Shown here: piece by piece, positions 35,273 to 48,213 of the stretch
Numbering within the stretch: the first letter of the stretch is position 1
Layout of the letters: every line of letters starts with the position of its first letter
Assembly (NCBI RefSeq): GCF_001638985.1
Contig: NW_017265141.1
Span: 1,295,001 to 1,359,000 of the forward strand
Direction of reading: 5' to 3'
DNA: 64,000 bases
Source of the DNA: Phycomyces blakesleeanus NRRL 1555(-)
Taxonomy: Eukaryota; Mucoromycota; Mucoromycetes; Mucorales; Phycomycetaceae
Notes under the pieces: model-generated
What the model was told of the DNA's origin: nothing
Databases searched by the model: none
What the model saw: only the letters and a program-made list of their open reading frames with translations
Translations under genes and position numbers: made by a program

Positions 35273-37383
35273 TTAACTCCCAGTTTCGTTTGCATCCACA
35301 CCTCCCGCACCGAGTTTGAACCGCCTTGTGACCGCACGCGGAATCTCTTCTTCATGATGAGTGACCATAATAAGCGTTTGTTCTGGCTTCATATGGTTCT
35401 CCAACCAAGTGTTCACATTATGAATCATTCCAAGATCCAATCCTTGGAATGGTTCATCCCAAATAATAAGTTCCGGCCTTTTAACCTGCATTTATTTTAT
35501 ATCATCAGTGTTTCATATGTCTCTTTTTTTCCTATCACTTCTTCTTTTCCATGTTCTTCTTTATATATGCATGCACATACACAGATATATATATATATAT
35601 ATATATATAGTAATAATAATAATAACATACCAGAGATCGAACCAAGAGTACCAGCCGCTGTTCACCAGTTGACATCTCTTGAAGTTTTCTGTTCTCCACG
35701 CCACTCATGCCGAATTCACCAAATAGCCGTTCGATTGTCGAGGTCTGTTCGGCAGACAGAGACCGGGGAACGACCCCGTCAAAGAATCCGGTTCCGGCCG
35801 CCTCCAGCGCAGACATTCGCTGGTTGAAATAGAGATGGATCTCTGGACTAACCAGCCCTACCCGAGCCTTGATATCCCAAATCGACTCTCCGGTACCTCT
35901 TCGGCGCCCAAACAACGATAGTTCATTCGAGTAGGCCTGCGGGTGGTCTCCGGTCAGGAACGACAGTAAGGTCGTCTTTCCGGACCCATTAGGACCCAGA
36001 AGTGCCCAGCGATCACCCTGACGCACGGTCCAGGATATATCGTCCAGGATCTTGCGCTTGTTGTAAATTACATTCACACTCTTGAGCTCCACAACAGGCG
36101 CACGCAAGTCGCGCGTTCCTTCTTCTTTCGAAAGAGCCTCTTGGCGATACTTTTGCCGTTCGGCAGCTTCCTTTGTGGTCTGTGGAAGAATGCGCTGCAG
36201 GTAATCGGTAGGTGTTCCATCCCAGACGATATTCATGCCATCCAAGCAAATCACCCGTGTGGCCCACTCGGGCATTTCGTCCTGCGGGCGCTGCACAAGC
36301 ACAACTGGGGTACCTCCAGGTTTTGTAGCCAGATTTTCCAAAGTATCCAGCAGTTTTTTACGGTGCTCGATATCCAATCCCACTTGATGATACCAAAACC
36401 AAGTCCAAAAAAATTAGAAAAAAAATGATACTATTGGCTTGAAACTAAAAGAAAAAAAAATCTCCCCGAATCTTACTGAGTGGTTCATCCAGAATCAACA
36501 CCGCAGGATTTCCTAGCAATGCCCGAGCAATTCGGGCTCGCCGAGTCTGTCCATTCGACAGTTTGACAAATGATAATGGTAAGAGGTGAGTCAAGTCAAG
36601 TGTCTCGGCTACTTTTGCAATCTTTGAATCAGATTTCTCTCTGCTCTTGAGATAGTCTGACAATGTCAGATCATTATCAGGATCACTGAAATACAATATA
36701 AGGTAATTAACTGCATGTACACAAATAAACGCATCTGCATATACAAAGTTGGTCTATTTTCTTTTTGACGCAGCTGGAAAATATTCTTTTTACCTGAAAT
36801 TGAATCGTTCTTGGTAGTAGTGCTGACCATATGAGAACATTGCCGAGTTCTCTTGGAAAGACACAAGGTGGATCTGGTCTGACAAGGTACCTGGGAGGGA
36901 TTCTAACAATGGCCATTTAGCGGCCCCGGTAGGTTTGACTGAGTGTTGCCCTGCGAGTGCCTATTGTTTTTGTCATTATTGTTATTATTATTATTAATAA
37001 AATAAATAAATAAACAGTGAGAGTGATTTACTATTATTATTATTATTCTTTAAAAAATAATAATAAGATAAGATAAATTAAACAAAGTTTATCGCGATTC
37101 GAGGCCATCTCTGTACTCATCTACCTAAAGCAAAAAAAAAAAAAAAAAAACAACTAACCTCTGCCAGAGTAGTCTTTCCAGCATTGATTGGTCCAGTGAT
37201 GACCAAGTGCTGATTCTCCGGAATTGTCAATGAAAGATTCTTAAACACGGGATCCTTGATTCCAAAGCGATGAACATCAGCATTGTCAAATTTCACCAAA
37301 GTCTTTGTGCTTTGATGACGAAGAAATTGACTCAAAGTCAAGTTTCTTGGTCCAAATGTACGCGATAGTATAGGGCGAAACAT
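35273..37383 (-). CDS. Twin ABC ATPase without membrane domain (ModF/YDR061W-like)
   Basis: The gene encodes two fused ABC nucleotide-binding domains and no transmembrane segment. The start at 37383 gives MFRPILSRTFGPRNLTLSQF, basic and hydroxylated without acids, like a mitochondrial presequence. Domain 1 has Walker A GPINAGKTTLAEALAG, signature LSNGQTRRARIARAL and Walker B AVLILDEPL. Domain 2 has Walker A GPNGSGKTTLLSFL, signature MSTGEQRLVLLVRSL and Walker B PELIIWDEPFQGLD, then a His switch in IMVTHHEEEIP. The order and sequence resemble bacterial ModF/PhrA and yeast YDR061W. Six or so exons are separated by short introns, one rich in A/T runs near 37130. The stop is at 35273 (DANETGS). 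The molecular role of this family is not established. Mitochondrial location is my inference from the leader. Confidence 0.85.
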
Positions 37384-37999
37384 AACCTAGAAAATAAAAT
37401 ATACAGTCTATATATTTCAATCTATTTTCAAAGGTTCAAAATGAAGTAGAGAAGAGAACGGTAGTTATTGTAGAGAAGAATCCAGATATTTGGAATAAAA
37501 CTTATATATATATATATATATACTATTTGTGTGTATCTGCCAACACTAGGAAAAAAGTAACAATGCATTTACAAATTTCGAATTATTGCTCACATTTCTA
37601 TAGATTTGTACTACAATATTTCTGCCTATCTGTACACTGCATCTTTACTTCTTTGACTTTTTCAGGACACATCTTACTTCAAGACAAAAGGCATATGTAG
37701 CTTCTACTGGAGGATATGATAAAGTTTAATTGTGAAAATAACGGGAAATGTATATGATTAAGTAGAGATAAATGTTTATTAGTCATATATTATTTATAAA
37801 CATATCAATATGCTACTAGATGATTACATACGATTGGACAAGTCATTATTGTATATTATTTTACTTGTTTTTATTGGACAGAGCTTATTTGCTTTTTGCT
37901 TTTTGCTTTTTTAGTGTTTAGTTTTATGGTAGATAAATGCAATTCTAGGTGGATTCTATAAAGATGAAATAGAGAATAGATAAAACCAGGACGATAGTT
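37384..37999. other. Intergenic between ABC ATPase and phospholipase genes
   Basis: This is the AT-rich 5' region of the ABC ATPase gene and 3' region of the DDHD gene. It has (TA)n at 37501-37522 and TTTTTGC repeats near 37890-37910. No gene is seen. Confidence 0.6.
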
Positions 38000-38074
38000 C
38001 TAGGAATCGATCATGGTCTGTACGATATGAAGAGCAAGATCCCTGTGTAAAGTATATAGATATATAGATATATA

Positions 38075-38106
<32 letters not shown>

Positions 38107-39975
38107 CAGAACAATAAGTAAATGTTATCCTATAAAGAAAAAGGTATGACCAAGATCAAAAGCATACCTATTTGCCCAGTATCTAAAATGACTCTTCATT
38201 GCAATGAGCCACTCGGAAGCATAGGCATCAATTACATTTTCAGATAGTACGTAATCTGTCCGAGCATAATGATTCCCGTCTCTGCCGGTGATGTGCGTTG
38301 ATAATTCTGGAAGGTCTTTTTCTTTTAGGCCGATAGCTGGATCACAATCAATAGCTGATCCCTCACTATCACTACCACTCTCTTCACCCACAGTACTGGT
38401 ACTATAGCTCATATCTGGGGAAGGCTGCTCTACTAGCCATATATCGATTGGTAGTACAATGTTTCTGCTACTGTTACTGTCACTGTTATTGTTGCTGGTG
38501 CCACTACGGCTGTTTGTGCTACTATTGCTACTTGTACTGCTATCAAGGCTAGTAGAGCTGTGTGGTATAGGATGCTTAATATTATTTTCATCATCGAGCG
38601 TTGGTTCCCATGTGGATTTCGATACATCTAGAGCCTGGGATTCGACTGGTTGTGTTTCTGCGTTTAGATAGCGCCAAAATGTCTTTCCTGCTCTTGTTAT
38701 CATGGGCCCTGCACCTGCAAACGAAGACCGGATTCCAAGGTTGGGAATCTTTGGGATATTTACAGACAAGAGTGCTTTGCGTTGGGCACGCTGGATCTTG
38801 ACCGGGTCTATAGTGGTGTAACTGTCGTTGATCATTGGCTCCAGACGATAGCCTAATGGATCGAATGGATGAAAGATGTTGAATACTCGAGTACGAGGTG
38901 GAGGACGGAAATGCATGTAATCCAACCCACGGAATATTAGACCAGCCGCTACATAATCAGAAGAATATCTGTTGAATATACGCATATATAAAGTTTACGG
39001 ATATTAAGATAAGCTTACCGATGGGACTTCCGCAGGTAAATAGTGATTTGACATTAAAATCTAACTTTGGGACATTTACATCTGGGCGTGCACACACATA
39101 TTGCTTGTCTTGAACCCCATCCCAGGGAGGTAACCCATCCTCAGGAAGCCATTGGGATGATGCAATATCATAACCTGCTACACCCCCGAGAGAACATCCA
39201 ACCATATGCACTTGACCCTGATTTTCTTCAAAGTCGGGGTAGTCTATTAAATGCTTCTGGTAGATTTTGTTGGATTGCTCACAGATTGTATCGATGATGC
39301 ATTGATTATGAGGCTTTGTAAAATCTAATTATTATTCATTTGTGTGTGTGTGTGTGTTTATATATGAATGTGTATTTGTCAGTAAAGCCGAGTTTGATGG
39401 TCTCTAGTCAACAGGTATACTTTACAATACATGCAGTCCAACAACCAATGATTTGTTGCCAGTCGTACTTTGGGTATTGTACCGAGCGAAGACTGATCCA
39501 TCTTGGTATCGACCAGTAAATGAACTACACTGTGCCACTCTTTATAATTCATCACAATTATTGTAATCAATAAATTGACTGCGGTATATATATATATTTG
39601 ATATTCTTACCTACTGGGACATATTTGACTCGCAGTTGATGACTTGGAAATTGGGTTTGTAGCACTTCTTTGGTATGTTTTTGCATAGTTGCAACTAAGA
39701 AAAATGAAATATAAGCCGACAAATCCAATGTTTATTCAAATATATTCACAAGCATAGTATGAAACATAAAATAGTAATATTAATCTGAATATATTACCAT
39801 GGTGCTCTATATTTCCACTGTCTTCATATTGCTTTCCCATTCCATGGATGAAGATGACAAGATGATCTGAATGGCAGTCGTGAATGAGCATTTTTTTTTT
39901 CAAAATGAGCGAACAGACAAAAGTACCTGATATAGCTCCGAGAGGTAGCTCAGTAACAATAGGAGATGTAGACAT
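38000..39975 (-). CDS. DDHD-domain phospholipase A1
   Basis: Intracellular DDHD-type PLA1 enzymes hydrolyse phosphatidic acid and related lipids. The start is ATG 39975 (MSTSPIVTELPLGAIS). An intron of about 60 nt, open in frame, precedes DHLVIFIHGMGKQYED. Next come VKYVPVEWHS, the lipase GxSxG nucleophile in VHMVGCSLGGVAGYDI, SLFTCGSPIG, FNIFHPFDPLGYRLEPMI, a Ser/Asn-rich linker and ARTDYVLSENVIDAY. The last four of these are diagnostic DDHD blocks. The frame continues to a stop at 38125, but a better end uses a donor after position 38168 and a 43-nt last exon 38042-38000. This reads HFRYWANRDLALHIVQTMID and matches the usual end of DDHD domains. The Ser-rich spacer within the DDHD region has GCT/ACT-type repeats at the DNA level. 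Confidence 0.88.
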
Positions 39976-42908
39976 AATGTATAAGAGGATAAGACCAAAA
40001 TAATATTTTAGAAAATAATTAAAAAAAAATAGTTGTAATCAAGAAGTAGCAAGTTATATAAATAGGAAGAAAAGGAAGAGGAGAAAGAGAAGAGAAGGGT
40101 CGACAAGTTTGAGTATCTTGTATTCCATCAAAGGCCTTTACATCAACGTCACCAGTTCTCCCGCATTCATCTCAAAAAGACATAAAAAGGCAATTCAGCT
40201 CGGCTTGGAGCATTATTATTACTTTTATTTTTTGACATACTTTACAGACATTATATCAATTAGGCTCTTACTACTACTATTGTTATTTTTATTATTTTTT
40301 TTAAAAAAAAGAGGACAGATCAGTATTACAAATCAATACATACATAAAAACCGTATTAAATTTCATATATGGAATGGCAAACATCAAACAGACCTTCCTA
40401 TCCTTTATTTATTTTCTTGAAGAAAAAAACATGTATCGAGATTGATATTGATATCAAGTATAGAAGAAAAGGAGGTTGAGCTAAATAAACATCAAAAACG
40501 TGCTACCATGTGTCCTGGTCCGACATGATGCGTATATTACTCTGTTTTGATCGCACAACGTAACGTTTGAAGGTAACAATGGAGACAAAGAATATAGGTT
40601 GAACAAAGTGTCACCAATGTACTGCCAAAAAAGAAGAAGAAGAGAAACAAGATAAAGAGAGAGAGAGAAAAGATATGTCTATACATAGATATTTCAGACC
40701 AGGGAACAATTAGCCACAATTCAAACATTTCTGTTCTGCTTTTGTTTCTCTTTCTCTTTCTCTCCTTTCAAATAATCATTTAATACTCACAAATTTGGAG
40801 CCGGTTATTGGATATATATATACCAATTGATCCTTTTCGTACAATACTTGATTTGAACTCTTTGTATTTTATACCATAGCCAGCATTGTACATTGGGATT
40901 TACTCTATTTTTTTTTTATTCTTTAAAAATAGAATCATCTTTTTGCTCATCTGTAACCAGCACTCAGCGGGCTTAGCCAACAGGAAGAAGATGAGGAAGA
41001 AAAGCATATGAAATTAAAACATGCTACAAGATATATCTATAAACAGACACATAGATAAAATATTTGTTATGACATGAAACGTATTTAGTAAAAACATAAT
41101 CGACAAAATTTAATTCATTAGATAAATACACTAAACATATATATATATATACACAAATATCACAACAGCAATAATATATTAAAAGGGCTGTTTAAATATC
41201 ACTCAACAATTCTAGAAAAATAATATTATTATTTGAAAAAATAAATAAAAAATCTCTCGTTAATTTGAGTGTGTAAAGAGAGGAAAAACGGCAAACATAT
41301 TGAAGTCCAGGTTAAATAAGAAGGGATCTAAAGACAAACGGTCTAACATCATACTTTTTATTCTTATTTTTGCTATACATCATTGAAATAGCCACTGTAT
41401 ATTTTTATTGACTTTCACTTCTGTTTAGTGATTTCTATTCTCAATTTTTTTTTAGTATTACGAAAATTATAAAAAGCTATATCTAATGCATAAACTTATT
41501 TCCTTATTAAAACATTGTTACAGTATTTGATCTAACTATGTGGCCTTGGTTTAAATGCAATATATATATATATATATATAGCTTTTATTAATATACTACA
41601 AGACAATTTTCGAAAGACAAAAATATCAGCAATAGCGTCAGAAGCATCAGCACCAGAATCAGCACCAGAATCAGCACCAGAGGCAGCACCAGAGGCAGCA
41701 CCAGAGGCAGCACCAGAGGCAGCACCAGAGGCAGCATCAAGATGTATTATGCAATTAAAGCCCTCATTTTATCAAGAACGTAAGATGTGATAATCTTTGT
41801 ATTAAGTCAACTGTCTTTTATTCTAGTAATGGTATTAGCTTTTTCATATTTATAAATACAGGTTCGCAACAAAACAAATTGATTTAACCAGCCTGAGGCT
41901 TGGTTAGCGGTAGATATTTGACACGGATATATGGAACACCCCAGTCTTGTAGAAGAGTATACATACATATATATATTCTTTATAAAAGACACTCCTTTTA
42001 TTTGATATAATGATATACCATTACAGGAAAAATGCGTGTTTAGGAGTGTATTTTTTTAATGTACTCCGGGGTGTGCTTATAGGTTGCTGTATTCGAGACT
42101 CTATTATTAGTATCTCAATAATAGAAAAAGTAAATACTCTGAGATTTGGGTTTTTAATCAAAGAGAACCAAATAATATATATATCCATTACCATTCAAAT
42201 CTCTGATGTGTAATATTTACCTTACGCTATATAAGCTTATATACCACAGTAAAATTTCAAATAAAGATGAAATTATAACTCTCGATTACTCCTTCAATTC
42301 TAGAGTCTAAAATGTCAGCATTTGGATATTAATTTGCTGATTTTTCAGTGATTTGAACGAAAATTAGACTACTTGAGTCATATTTTCTTTGCAATGTACG
42401 CAATGCCCAAGTGCACATGGTCTTGAATAGTCCACCTTGAAACATTTTCACTTGAGTACCCTTTAGTGATCCAATTGGTAACCGTACTTGCTTACAGTGA
42501 TATGTTTTGTTGATCAAACCATCTCATCCTAAAAACTTCCGGAAGAAAAAGCTCATGGTCAAATTCTTCTTGACCTTATAGCAAACCTTTGCTGATTATT
42601 CTTTTTAATTCTGTGCCCAATACTTTTTACCTTTCTTTCCTTAAATATTTTTACATTGTTCTTCTATCCCATATATATACAAGTGAATATGAACAGAAGT
42701 TTATTTTTAGCGCAAATACTTAAATGATTACCAATAATATAGTTTTATAATGAGTAGGCATTTGCTTTATTGGTGTTTTATTATTAGAGGATAGACCTTT
42801 GTGTGTGTATGTATGGATAGATAAATGATTAGGATTAGATGAGGTTGATAATATATACTAATATAATAATGGTAGGATAAACTAGTAGACAGAATATAGC
42901 TATATAAG
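39976..42908. other. Intergenic, AT-rich
   Basis: No supported gene. The region holds T/A homopolymer junctions (40294-40310), (TA)n at 41559-41580, a 12-bp minisatellite listed separately, and short noise frames. A possible coding scrap around the minisatellite is discussed under findings. Confidence 0.55.
41646..41736. repeat. 12-bp minisatellite (GCACCAGAGGCA)n
   Basis: About seven tandem copies, the first two reading GCACCAGAATCA and the rest GCACCAGAGGCA. One plus-strand frame is open through and on both sides of the array and reads (SAPE)n then (AAPE)n. No ATG or clear splice site was found to make it a gene. Confidence 0.88.
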
Positions 42909-44772
42909 CTAATATCTCTTTCGGAAAGATATTTCCAATTTTTTGGCAGTCAAAGTGCCTATTGCATTGGTGTGTAGATCATCTTTATATATTGAATCTT
43001 CTGGAAGCGTCCATGTATACTTTCTCACTACATATAATCAAATTAGTGTCGGGAAAAAGTGGTATTTTGACATGAACTTACATAGCATAGACAGTACAAC
43101 ACGCTGTTGTGTTAAGCTAAAATTCATGCCAATGCAGAGACGAGTACCACCTCCAAATGGAGCCCAGGGCATTCCGTTATTGGTCAAAATATCGGCTTCC
43201 CCTCCAGATCGGAACCGCTCAGGATTAAACGTTTCAGGGTTTTCCCAGATATCCGGATTATGATGAAGGTCATAGATATCAGGAGCTATAAATGCTCCCT
43301 TGGGAATAAAAACACCAGCAACTACGGTATCTGCGGCACAGGTACGAGTAAGGACAGAAGGAGCAGGGGGGCGCAACCGAAGTGTTTCCTTGATTACCAT
43401 GGTGATATATTCCATATGTTTGGTTTGCTCTACAGTAGGAAATATCTCTTTTGGATCATCCCCTAAAATTCTCAGAGCTTCATCTCTTGCTTTGTGTTGA
43501 AGTTCTGGATTTACAGCCAAATAGTATAGGACAAAGGACAAAACATTTGATGTTGTTTCATGTCCAGCTAAGAAAAAGACACAAATATTGCTCTACGAAG
43601 ATAGTTAGTACATCATTAACAAGCAAAACGTCATGTTATTATTTACCTGCAACTCTTTATACGATAAAATACCGTTTCCTTCGGCTGCTCCTTCAATCAT
43701 AAGAGTCAAAATATCCTTTTCATTGTTTTCCAATTGCAAATCCTTCATTTCTTTCATATCTTTATGCTTTTTGTCAATTATGATGTCCAGCATAGATAAA
43801 AATTTGTTCAGGTCTTGGTGAACCTTTTGTCTCTCCGGGAACATCCATAGGAATTTTCTTTCGAGGATAGGAACAAGAAACCATAATGGCCTATACAAGC
43901 CGCGTGTAATGTTATTATAGATTCGAACCCATTCATTTCCTGGATTATCTATGGCATGAAAGTCGAACCCTAAAACAAATATATTACGTGTATATATATA
44001 TATATATATGTAAGCAAACCGTGAATACAAACACAAAGAGAAAATAATAGTATTACCGAAACCAGTTTTTCCGATGACATCCAACGTAAGTCTTCCCATA
44101 AGTTCTGTTACATTAACTTGATCATTACTCTTATCCACAACCTGGATCAATCTCTGGGTGGATAAAGCAAAGAAATTGACTGGCATCGATTGTCGAAAAG
44201 CTGGATTGATTAACTTTCTTTGGGTTTTCCACGCGGCTCCACTTAAGAATGCAAGGTTTGGGCCAGCAATAAAGCCGCCAAATAGTGTACCATCAGAGTC
44301 AGACAAAGGTTCTGACTTGGGAAATATATCAATATTATTGAATATTTGCTTTACGGCTTCTGGGTTAGCGACGAACACCTCCCATCCTCGAATATTAGGT
44401 CGCTAAGAAGAAGTGTTAGGTTTGTTAAAGACCTGAATTTATATAATCTTCAGATGTACATACCACAAAGAAGCCATTGTGATTCTTGCCAGAAAGAAGA
44501 GGAATTGCTACTTGTTTACTATGTATTGCAGCTGTATCACCTTTGAGCATAGACCGCATAAATTTAAAGTACGGGATGCTTGGAATATGACGGAGGGAAG
44601 GAGGAGGTCTGCAAACTTTTTCATAAGTAATATATGCCAAGGTTGTGACAATAGCTAGGCTAATATATGGTAAGTTTCCCTTGACAAGATTTTGGACATC
44701 CTGATTGGTACAGAAATTTTGGATAATATCCAAAGCATAATTTGTGTGTGCAGTTAAAGAACTAATAGACAT
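42909..44772 (-). CDS. Cytochrome P450 monooxygenase
   Basis: This is a haem-thiolate monooxygenase anchored by an N-terminal membrane helix (YISLAIVTTLAYITY, near residue 40). The start at 44772 gives MSISSLTAHTNYALDI. Other features are a Pro-rich hinge (RPPPSLRHIPSIPY), the C-helix AAWKTQRKLINPAF, I-helix AGHETTSNVLSF, K-helix KETLRLRPPAPSVLTR with ExxR, the PERF block (NPERFRSGG), and the haem-binding loop FGGGTRLCIGMNFS with its Cys. The last exon, after a GTAAGT intron, reads LRKYTWTLPEDSIY and ends KKLEISFRKRY at stop 42909. The substrate is unknown. The protein is closely related to the second P450 at 63 kb, sharing nearly every motif and the intron before KYTW. The family number cannot be fixed here. 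Confidence 0.93.
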
Positions 44773-45885
44773 CTTTGTGAATTAATACCAGAAGTTCTTA
44801 AGGATAAAGAAGACAGAAATATACAAGGATCCTTTTATATGTTTGAATAATTCGCACATGGTCAGTTGATTCTTCATGCTTGAATACTTGCATTTTAACC
44901 GAAACTTCCTAAAGAACGAAAATATTCGCGTTCATTCCCTTTATTTAGATTCAAAAAGAGTTAGGTTTGCACAAAATACAACACCCATGCGTTATACTAC
45001 ATGGAGCCTGAACTGTCCCTCACGCATATTAACTCATCACTTGTGAATCAGTTGGTTACGTGTTTCAAAATATTATCTATAAATATTTAAATCTTTATAT
45101 AGTATAACCTTGTAACCCTTGGAAATTAAATCTAGCTTTTTTTTTGCCACCTAACCTCTTTAATTAATTTTACTTGTCGATATTTACTATTAGAATTAAG
45201 AACATGTAGTTGCTAACACGAGTATCTGGAGAAACAGCAAAAAATTTCTGGCACAGACTGAAGTCAAGTGAATGGTAGTTTGTATTAAATAATTTTGAAT
45301 AATTTATACACCCACGATCTTATTGTAATTCAAATTTACCTTCTTTTTTAAGGATTTGTATGTGTGTGCCAGGATTTGAAGGAATGTTTCGAGATTATTG
45401 GCACGATATTTCCTAAAACGTGTTTGTGAACAGAAGATAAATAAATTCGATTTAGAAACCAATTGACACAAGGAAGAGGGTGTTTTCGCATCTATTTTTG
45501 TCAAATTATCCTGAGCAAGTTTAGCATAGATATTCATTTAAAGAAAAAACACAGAAATTTTTTAAAAAAAAAAAGATCATCACGGCAAAGCTGTATATAT
45601 TTACATCTTTTTTTAAAATAAAAAGTGAAAATATCCAAGGTATCACAGTCGTCATTTTGTCTTTGTTTTTCAAGAACACGCTGGTAACTGAAAGTAATAT
45701 ATAAGGCGTTGTTTAAAGATTTTTACCTGATCTTAACTTTAAGCAGCAGAATTATAATATTAACTAAACCTATGATATCAATATCCAAAATGCTACGCAC
45801 ATTGATAACAGGCCCAATTGAACAGACTTATATCTGCAAACAAATTTAAGCAGTGTTTTTTTTTGTTTGTTTCCAATATATCGAT

Positions 45886-46240
45886 GCCCAAGAGACTTCT
45901 CAAGCGCCGGCCAAGGCTCTACATTTTTTCCAGGATTTTCATATACGGACTGGACAGAGTTTCCAAAATTAATAATCTTGGATAAAGTTTTGTCCAATCT
46001 CCAACAGAACAAAAAAAAACAGCGAAATTAGAAAACTCTTGCCAATACGAATATGGAAATTCTGAACAAAGTTCAAGGGCTTGGCTGGTACTTGAGAAGT
46101 CCCTTGGCCGATTTTTTGGCGATTCGCCAAAACTTTGACAAAGGTTGCTAATTTAGGAAACATTTGCTAATCCGTATTTGGAACTCATCACTAACATTTA
46201 GGACCCTGGCGGATGCTTGAGAAACCCCTTAGATATCTAG
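45886..46240. repeat. Three copies of a CTTGAGAA(G)-centred motif, one inverted
   Basis: A motif of about 40 bases (CTTGGC.GG..CTTGAGAAGTCCCTTGG) occurs once on the minus strand at about 45886-45925. It occurs twice on the plus strand at about 46078-46112 and 46200-46236. The first two copies form an imperfect palindrome. The flanks are also partly shared. It looks like a decayed inverted-repeat element. Confidence 0.5.
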
Positions 46241-47304
46241 AAACTTCCGGGTGGTGGCAAGCATCTAATGATGAGTCCTTTCATATGTGTGTTGCACAGA
46301 CTTTTCGCCACATTAGTTTTAAAATAAACTAGGGTTAACTCAGAGAGACGAAGCCAATGATTGGCTGAAAGAGTACAAGAGAATAGAGAACTTTTGAAGG
46401 AAACGAAAGTTAATGTTTATTGATAAAAAGATGTTGAATATTTATATGTTTTCTAATTGTGTTACTAATATTATATTACCAAGGTTTGTTAGTAAGATAT
46501 TGCTTATAAACATCTTCATTGTTATTCTCTAGCTGCTAGTCATTACTTTTTAATATCCCTATCAGCAAGTTGTTTTTCATTGGATCATGACAGCGCTGAA
46601 AGTTAAGTTCAATTCGATTACGAGGTTGATGACTCAGGACTCACAGCAGTTTCAGACACTCTGGCGTAACGACAAGGTTTGGATTGGGTTATTATGATGG
46701 TACAAGAATACAATGATTAGTGTGATTTCATGCAAAAATAATAGTCATAAGTTTTCAGCTTAAAAGTATAATTTAATAAATAAGATAGCATAGAAGACAA
46801 ATATTTTCACAACGGGTTGTATCGCATGTAAAATAGTTAAATATTTCCGCCAAAAATAATAATTACGGAAAGCAAGAGTGATTCTCCAGGTGCTTAGGAG
46901 TGGCTCATCGGTGAGAATAATTCTCGTCGATGAAACCTTATATATCTTTTTGGTTAACTTTTAAAATACATATTAGGTGCTGTATACATAATAGTGGGTT
47001 TGCTATCTGATTTTAGATACTTTTTACCAAAAGTAGCAGTCTTCTAGTACCTGTGTTTAGATTGCTCATCGACTTAAAATATGGAGACGGTCGTTGTGAT
47101 GAGAGAGAGAGAAAGAATAACCATAATGACCTTGGCAACATACATTTTAACGAATAGTTGGGCAATACAATACCTATAGTAATATCGTTTATATAAATTC
47201 TGTTTTGTTTCCAAAATTTTACTGTTATGAAAGAAGATTTACGTTATATTTACTTGTATTTGAGCTCATTTTATTAAAAAAAAGCATACCCAAAGAACAA
47301 CCTA

Positions 47305-47461
47305 CAGTCAAAGCTCGATATAGTAATATACGATGGATCCATTTCTTATGACTATTACTATATCGAAAAATAGTGATAATAAGGAGGAACAATTCTACAA
47401 GTTCTGCAAGTTCAAAAAATCATCACTATATCACGAGTATCACTATATCGAGCTTTGACTG
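47305..47461. mobile_element. Pogo/Fot-like MITE, 157 bp
   Basis: The 20-bp end CAGTCAAAGCTCGATATAGT at 47305-47324 is repeated as an exact reverse complement at 47442-47461. TA borders both ends (47303-47304, 47462-47463), as for TA-target duplication. The CAGTCAAA.CTCGATATA end resembles the ends of pogo/Tigger/Fot elements. The interior has subterminal repeats of CACTATATC but no gene. It is non-autonomous and well preserved, so probably young. Confidence 0.85.
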
Positions 47462-48213
47462 TAATTGATATCATGTCCTATATAATGAGTTTTGCAAAGA
47501 ACTAGTTTATATTTATGATTGACAATGTGAAACATGTTAACCAAACCCCTCCTTATATAGTTTATGCTGTAGCAGTAATTTAATTCCAAAAATGATTGAC
47601 TGTGATGAATCTTCAAAAAATGAAAACTGAGCATCCAGACATCTAAAAAATAATAATTTCGGTACTCTATATGTCGTGACTTTATGTACAATTTATGGCC
47701 AAGTTCATATAAAAGCAAAGTCAAAAATAAAACATACTAAATCTATGCAAGAGTAAGCTACCTTAATACTAAATTATAGAAGCCTAACTTACTTGTGGGG
47801 AATTTGGGCAGGGACAATATATGAATGAGTGCTCTAATCAAGCGTATTGTACATATCCATTTTGACGTATACGAGAGAAAAAATATCAACCAAGGAACAT
47901 TAATGGTGTTCAATGTTTTTTTTTTGATATTGGTTATTATTGAATGATGCTTAAACTACCACTAAATTCAACAGTCAAGCATCCAGAGCTGGTGAAACCC
48001 CCCTAATATATAATATGAAAGACGATATTCTATACAGGACGTACAAACAAAGGAAAATTTATGCATTATTCTTTTTATCATAATATTTGAAATAGTACGT
48101 ATGTTGTAGTGGATGAACAAGATAATAACAGAAAACAATCAGACTATAATATTGATGTATACGAATATTATGAATTTGTTTATACAGCTGCTTAAGAAAT
48201 TAAGGCAAGCAAA

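Larger units (their letters stand above)
44773..48213. other. Gene-poor, repeat-bearing region
   Basis: Short frames such as 45304-45537 (-), 45770-46163 (-) and 47443-47724 (-) have no recognisable domain, and the last overlaps a MITE. A repeat cluster at 45886-46240 and a pogo/Fot-like element at 47305-47461 are listed separately. A solo GTGAAACCCCCCTA end occurs near 47993-48006. Confidence 0.5.

Noticed and set aside
35258..35827. 189-codon plus frame
   Set aside because: It is antisense to the second half of the ABC ATPase gene, whose motifs are unambiguous.
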